Assembly: GCF_964355755.1 (NCBI RefSeq)
Contig: NC_092675.1
Coordinates: 17,871,312 to 17,935,311 of the forward strand
DNA length: 64,000 nt
Reading direction: 5' to 3'
Source of the DNA: Antedon mediterranea
Lineage: Eukaryota; Echinodermata; Crinoidea; Comatulida; Antedonidae
In this document: positions 60,101-64,000 of the stretch, piece by piece
How positions within the stretch are numbered: position 1 is the first letter of the stretch
How the letters are laid out: each line of letters opens with the position of its first letter
Position numbers and translations under genes: made by a program
The notes under the pieces: model-generated
Databases searched by the model: none
Seen by the model: only the letters and a program-made list of their open reading frames with translations
Told to the model about the DNA's origin: nothing

Positions 60101-60652
60101 TGCTTCGGATACAAAACTCAATTTGGAGGTGGACGAACAACAGGCTTTGCACTTATCTATGACACGCTCGACAATGCAAAAAAGATTGAGCCCAAGTTCA
60201 GGTTGCAAAGAGTAAGTTTAATTTCTATTCTGGTTTGCATAACATTAAGTTTTGCTTTTAACTCACAAAAGTGGCTGAGTTTAAATTATAGTTTCTCATT
60301 GTAATGCATTTTATTTTACAATTAGAAAGTTTGCACGTTTTGAATAATAATAATTATTTTAAAATTTAAAAGTTTGAAATAAGTATTGTTATTCTCAATT
60401 TTGTTAAAAACAAATACACTCTAGTGTTATTCATAAAAAAACAATCTTTTAGAGTATGCATTGATGGCAGAAATAAACAAAAAATGTTAAAAGTTTGAAT
60501 TTTTCATTCTAACAACATGTATATTGTTTTGATTGCAGCATGGATTATACGAGAAAAAGAGGCCCACACGAAAACAAAGAAAAGAACGAAAGAACAGAAT
60601 GAAGAAGGTTCGCGGTACAAAGAAAAACAAAGTGTCGGCTGGCAAGAAATAA
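57114..60652 (+). CDS. RPS24: Ribosomal protein eS24 (RPS24), four coding exons
   Basis: Small-subunit ribosomal protein eS24. The coding exons are 57114-57116 (ATG only), 57754-57822, 60002-60211 and 60539-60652; all junctions are GT-AG (donors GTATGA, GTAAGT, GTAAGT; acceptors TTTCAG, TTTACAG, TTGCAG) and all in phase 0. The product is 131 residues (human has 130-133) and starts [19 protein letters not shown]. The central exon carries [20 protein letters not shown] and [20 protein letters not shown]; the last exon is the basic tail with [16 protein letters not shown]. Splitting right after the ATG is known for vertebrate RPS24 and supports the first exon. Intron 2 (2.2 kb) contains a 1.1-kb inserted transposon; I found no clear box C/D or H/ACA snoRNA in the introns. 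Confidence 0.97.
57948..59039. mobile_element. 1.1-kb nonautonomous transposon in RPS24 intron 2
   Basis: The left end AATGGACCTGAAATGGA and the right end TCCATTTCAGGTCCATT are perfect inverted copies, with weaker pairing for another 10 bases. Both sides are flanked by TTAA (57944-57947 and 59040-59043), which would fit piggyBac or Kolobok targets; a TA (mariner) reading is also possible because the repeats extend through the TTAA. A 94-codon frame inside is not supported as a gene. Confidence 0.75.
59044..60000. other. Rest of RPS24 intron 2
   Basis: A 64-codon minus-strand frame at 59263-59457 has a fairly protein-like composition but no family match. An ACCAGG/CCTGGT inverted pair flanks AAAAATGA near 59673-59690. 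Otherwise nothing is recognised; the intron ends in a T10 tract before TTTACAG. Confidence 0.4.
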
Positions 60653-60696
60653 TTGGTATACAATGAGTCAATAACAGTGTACATGTCCGTAATTAT

Positions 60697-60702
60697 ATTA
60701 AA
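60697..60702 (+). terminator. RPS24: Candidate polyadenylation signal of RPS24
   Basis: ATTAAA lies 45 bases after the stop codon. It is the commonest variant of AATAAA and fits the short 3' region of ribosomal-protein mRNAs. Confidence 0.45.
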
Positions 60703-60719
60703 AGCTATATGACGGCAGT

Positions 60720-61498
60720 AACAGTTGTCTGTGTCTACATTTGAGTGGTCTTTTTCATTTAATATCTACATATTATTTGACTGTATAACTATAGTAAACA
60801 AAATCAAACCGATGCATTTCTTGAATTGTGAAATTCACCATTGTTTTTACAAGCACAGGAGTCCATGAGTATAAATAAATTTTGATTATTTCATTAGTAA
60901 AGTACTGTACAATCAAATTATTAATGAAGACATTTTTGTTAGTACCTTGGGATATTTGATCAGGAAACCAAATTCTATTATCCAAGTTACATTTGGTTTC
61001 CTGGTCATATTCAGCGGAGTTGCAGTAAACTTTAGTAACCATGGTATTTTGTGTCTAAATACCGATTTAAATAATGCAACATAGTTGGTTTAGATTTTTT
61101 TTTCTTTTTATTCCCAGTCATTAAGGTAGGGTTTGTGCATACACAAAAAATAACAAACCACAAATTCATCTATTTTTATATTTATTTTCAAATTAGAAAT
61201 ATATATTTGACTTTGATTTTTTTTCTCATTAATCACATCAAAATAATTTTGATAGAATGATTACATTCATTAGTTACAATATTTTACAGTACAGTATAAT
61301 GGTTGGACTTATTACCGTTTCTCACACCTAATATAAAAAAGGATTAATTTCACACGTATACAATAAGTGCTTGTATCAATACCATATGTCATTTTAGTAT
61401 TGAATTTTTCTCAACTTATACACAGTTGTGGTCAAATCATATATATAATTTATTTTGTTTATGGCCAACGTTTGTTGTGAACAATGTAAGTTAGTTTT
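60720..61498. other. Spacer between the two convergent genes
   Basis: AT-rich spacer between RPS24 and SGPL1, with no exon or RNA gene before the 5S-derived segment. Confidence 0.45.
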
Positions 61499-61499
61499 A

Positions 61500-61691
61500 C
61501 ATTCATCTGAATGATTGATGAAACTAAGCCAGGACTAGGAGCCGCCATAAGAGTCAGCAGTGCTGATTTCAAATGCCTAATGGGACCCCAGCTACAGCAC
61601 CGAGATAGTCTCCCATCCAAGCTCTAACCAGGCCCAACATTGCTTAACTTTGATGATCTGACGAGAACCGGTGTTTCAATGTGGTAAAGCT
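61500..61691 (-). mobile_element. 5S rRNA-derived sequence (SINE candidate or 5S relic)
   Basis: On the minus strand, 61686-61592 reads as 5S rRNA from TACCACATTGAAACACCGG through the internal promoter elements AAGTTAAGCAATG and GGTTAGAGCTTGGATGGGAG to GGTGCTGTAG. The first dozen bases of 5S and about seven bases before GGTGCTGTAG are missing. About 90 bases of unrelated sequence follow (61591-61500), which favours a 5S-headed SINE (the SINE3 type) over a plain 5S pseudogene. It is not a functional 5S gene. Confidence 0.82.
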
Positions 61692-61850
61692 GTATTATTA
61701 TTTTTTCCATATTATACAAAGGATCAAAACGTTGAGATTAAAATGAAATAGTATAAAATGACAATTACATTTAAAAGTCTGTTAGTACTGTATCAGCCAC
61801 ACACTGCAATATCAACAAATAGCAGCATTAACATTTTACTATTCTATCAC

Positions 61851-61856
61851 TTTATT
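61851..61856 (-). terminator. SGPL1: Candidate polyadenylation signal of SGPL1
   Basis: AATAAA on the minus strand, 24 bases past the TAG stop. A 3' untranslated region this short is possible, though a more distal site could be used instead. Confidence 0.45.
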
Positions 61857-61880
61857 ATACAGTTTTTGTCATTTCGGAAA

Positions 61881-64000
61881 CTATATTGTACTGTAGTAGG
61901 CTTCTAGATATCCTTGTACAAACTCTGCTACCATGGATCTATCTGGTATGCTTTCCGCCATGCCGTAAATTGCCGCCTGTAAAACAATAATTATAAATGT
62001 TTAAATAGTAATTAAAAATCATATGAAAAAAGGAGATAGTTGCAAGAATGTTATCCAAGGTCCTTATTGGAAGGTAAGCACATTACCATTTAGGGGCAAT
62101 ACAACAGATACTGTATGTTCATTTTTTTGTGACACATTCATCTGTCATTCCAAATTCCCTGCAATGAATACACTTTTTCCTCAGTTTCAAATTGAAAGCT
62201 TCCTATTCTTTTACTGAAGGTGTACTGTACTACTGTTTATAGAATATTTTAACAAATTGATGGACTTTTTTAAAAACCAATAGCAAAACATAATGCATAC
62301 AATTCCTTCGGCAGGTGCCTTGGGGTCCTTCATGATTTCTGCTGTACATTCCTCGAGGTCTTTTACAAATCCCTCTGCAACCCCTGGCAGTGTATGCATC
62401 TTGGTGACACAGAAATTTACCCTGTTAAAAGAACACAAAAAAAACCAAAAAGAATGAAGAAACAAACTGGATTGACATCATAATTTAGACATTTGTTAGT
62501 ATGCAGAACAAGCATTTTATATTAACCACTCGTATTGTAAATTAACTTTCATTGGTTATTCATTTTTCAATACACCAAATGTACTTCGTCATTTATCATC
62601 AGATAATTTTTATTACCTGAAAATTATTGGAAATAAAATTTCCCACTAGAAACTAAAGAATAAATCAATATACTGCTATTCAATGCACATGTAAATCTAC
62701 CCATAGTTGGGTATATGTACACATGTATTGGAGTGACTGATTCATGTGGGTATTAGGCCCATCCACTACATTTTGGTTCTACTGTACACTTCTAAGCATT
62801 ACCACAAGGCTAGAAAACTTACCCTGCTGGGTATTGTACAGTGAACATATGCCAGCCTTTCTTAGTCAATGCTGAACCTAAACGATAGATATCAAATGTA
62901 TTTGAAGATATCGAGAGAATATTCACATCTGGCTTTCCTTGCACTGTTAACCCCGGCATCTTGCGAACACTGCAATTCAAAATTAAGTTGAATTATGTTT
63001 TTGTTTAAACTTTTTATTGAATACAGTAGTACATTAAAAAAACATGCTCATGCTCTGGTGCCCCTGGGTTTAACTAGTGAGCGCTCATAGCTGTTACACA
63101 TTCTCATTGCACTTCAATTTAAGATGGTGAATGTATATGATATGCACGGCTTACCATTCTTCAACGTATTGTCTTGTTTTTATGATTTTCACTGCATTTT
63201 CTTGGTAGCCATCAAGACCAACATACATCATTGTGGCCCAGCATGTTGCAATAATAGCACCAGATCTTGTGCCTTTACAGAAAAGAAAAGTTGAATTTCA
63301 GTACACATAATAAGAAGCTTTCGATTTTTTATAAAATAAATTCAATCTAGGCCTGATACTTAGTAACATTGAAGCAGCGTATGAACAATCTAGGCCTGAT
63401 ACTTAGTAACATTGAAGCAGCATATGAACAATCTAGGCCTGATACTTAGTAACATTGAAGCAGCATATGAACAATCTAGGCCTGATACTTAGTAACATTG
63501 AAGCAGCGTATGAACAATCTAGGCCTGATACTTAGTAACATTGAAGCAGCGTATGAACAATCTAGGCCTGATACTTAGTAACATTGAAGCAGCGTATGAA
63601 CAATCTAGGCCTGATACTTAGTAACATTGAAGCAGCGTATGAACAATCTAGGCCTGATACTTAGTAACATTGAAGCAGCGTATGAACAATCTAGGCCTGA
63701 TACTTAGTAACATTGAAGCAGCATATGAACAATCTAGGCCTGATACTTAGTAACATTGAAGCAGCATATGAACAATCTAGGCCTGATACTTAGTAACATT
63801 GAAGCAGCGTATGAACAATCTAGGCCTGATACTTAGTAACATTGAAGCAGCATATGAACAATCTAGGCCTGATACTTAGTAACATTGAAGCAGCATATGA
63901 ACAATCTAGGCCTGATACTTAGTAACATTGAAGCAGCATATGAACAATCTAGGCCTGATACTTAGTAACATTGAAGCAGCGTATGAACTTACCGCCCACT
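61881..64000 (-). CDS. SGPL1: Sphingosine-1-phosphate lyase, last exons (partial)
   Basis: 3' part of the PLP-dependent lyase that splits sphingosine-1-phosphate into hexadecenal and phosphoethanolamine at the ER. The minus-strand exons are 64000-63993 (cut by the window edge), 63272-63155, 62969-62823, 62421-62301 and 61976-61881 (stop TAG). All introns are GT-AG and phases agree across each junction. Matches to the animal enzyme include GTRSGAIIATCWATMMYVG, NTFDIYRL, KKGWHMFTVQYPAG, VNFCVTKMH, EIMKDPKAPAEGI and AAIYGMAESIPDRSMVAEF. About 162 residues are covered, corresponding to the C-terminal part of the roughly 570-residue protein. The PLP-binding lysine lies upstream, outside the window. 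RPS24 converges on this gene tail to tail, about 1.2 kb apart. Confidence 0.94.
63055..63105 (+). mobile_element. hAT MITE end fragment in an SGPL1 intron
   Basis: TGCCCCTGGGTTTAACTAG, then GAGCGCTCATAGCTGTTAC, matches the right end of the hAT MITE at 41568-41606. The terminal CCACTG is lost. Confidence 0.7.
63343..63987 (+). repeat. 43-bp minisatellite, 15 exact-length units, in an SGPL1 intron
   Basis: Fifteen units of exactly 43 bp, beginning CAATCTAGGCCTGATACTTA. They are almost identical and differ only at one base (GCAGC followed by A or G, then TATGAA). In order the variable base is G A A G G G G G A A G A A A G. The array fills most of the 720-bp intron and ends 3 bases before the splice donor of the upstream SGPL1 exon (the donor GT is complementary to 63991-63992). 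Confidence 0.97.

Noticed and set aside
59952-60208. Minus-strand frames over 59952-60208
   Set aside because: Antisense of RPS24 exon 3.
61592-61686. Functional 5S rRNA gene
   Set aside because: The 5' end and about seven internal bases are missing, and the 3' end runs into unrelated sequence.
63343-63987. CRISPR-like array
   Set aside because: A simple minisatellite without spacers, inside an intron.

Overview
The window looks like nuclear DNA from an AT-rich invertebrate genome, most likely a marine deuterostome such as an echinoderm. It has spliced genes with GT-AG introns, non-LTR retrotransposons, Pol III-derived SINEs, several MITE families and long tandem arrays. The palindrome TAGGCCTA and close variants recur about fifty times by eye, a habit I associate with echinoderm-like genomes. 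The species cannot be fixed from sequence alone.

Layout. Bases 1-57000 are gene-poor. The best host gene there is a minus-strand, apparently intronless Ig-like membrane protein at 22869-23733. It has a signal peptide, one transmembrane helix and three 28-residue cytoplasmic repeats ending in YMEYNV, and it is broken by one frameshift. The rest of that part is repeat-rich: seven copies of one MITE family (AGCTTGGTTCCCAC ends, TAA-type target duplications), a 79-bp satellite (14350-16190) whose units each hold a hairpin, a tRNA-derived SINE (10523-10843), LINE fragments, a nearly intact LINE reverse transcriptase ORF (41630-43618) directly next to a 165-bp hAT-type MITE, and a 2.9-kb transposon with arms over 700 bp (52384-55303) carrying a decayed multi-exon gene.

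The right end holds two clear housekeeping genes that converge. Ribosomal protein eS24 (RPS24) lies on the plus strand at 57085-60702 with four exons and a TOP-type 5' end. The last exons of sphingosine-1-phosphate lyase (SGPL1) lie on the minus strand at 61881-64000. Between them sits a 5S rRNA-derived sequence. An SGPL1 intron consists largely of 15 units of a 43-bp minisatellite that stops 3 bases before a splice donor.

The genes do not form one pathway. I see no CRISPR array, operon or prokaryotic system. The most unusual items are the Ig-like receptor with its repeated tyrosine tail, the long-armed transposon in which both arms carry the start of the same gene, the hairpin satellite, and the MITE family that spreads inverted CCAAT boxes.
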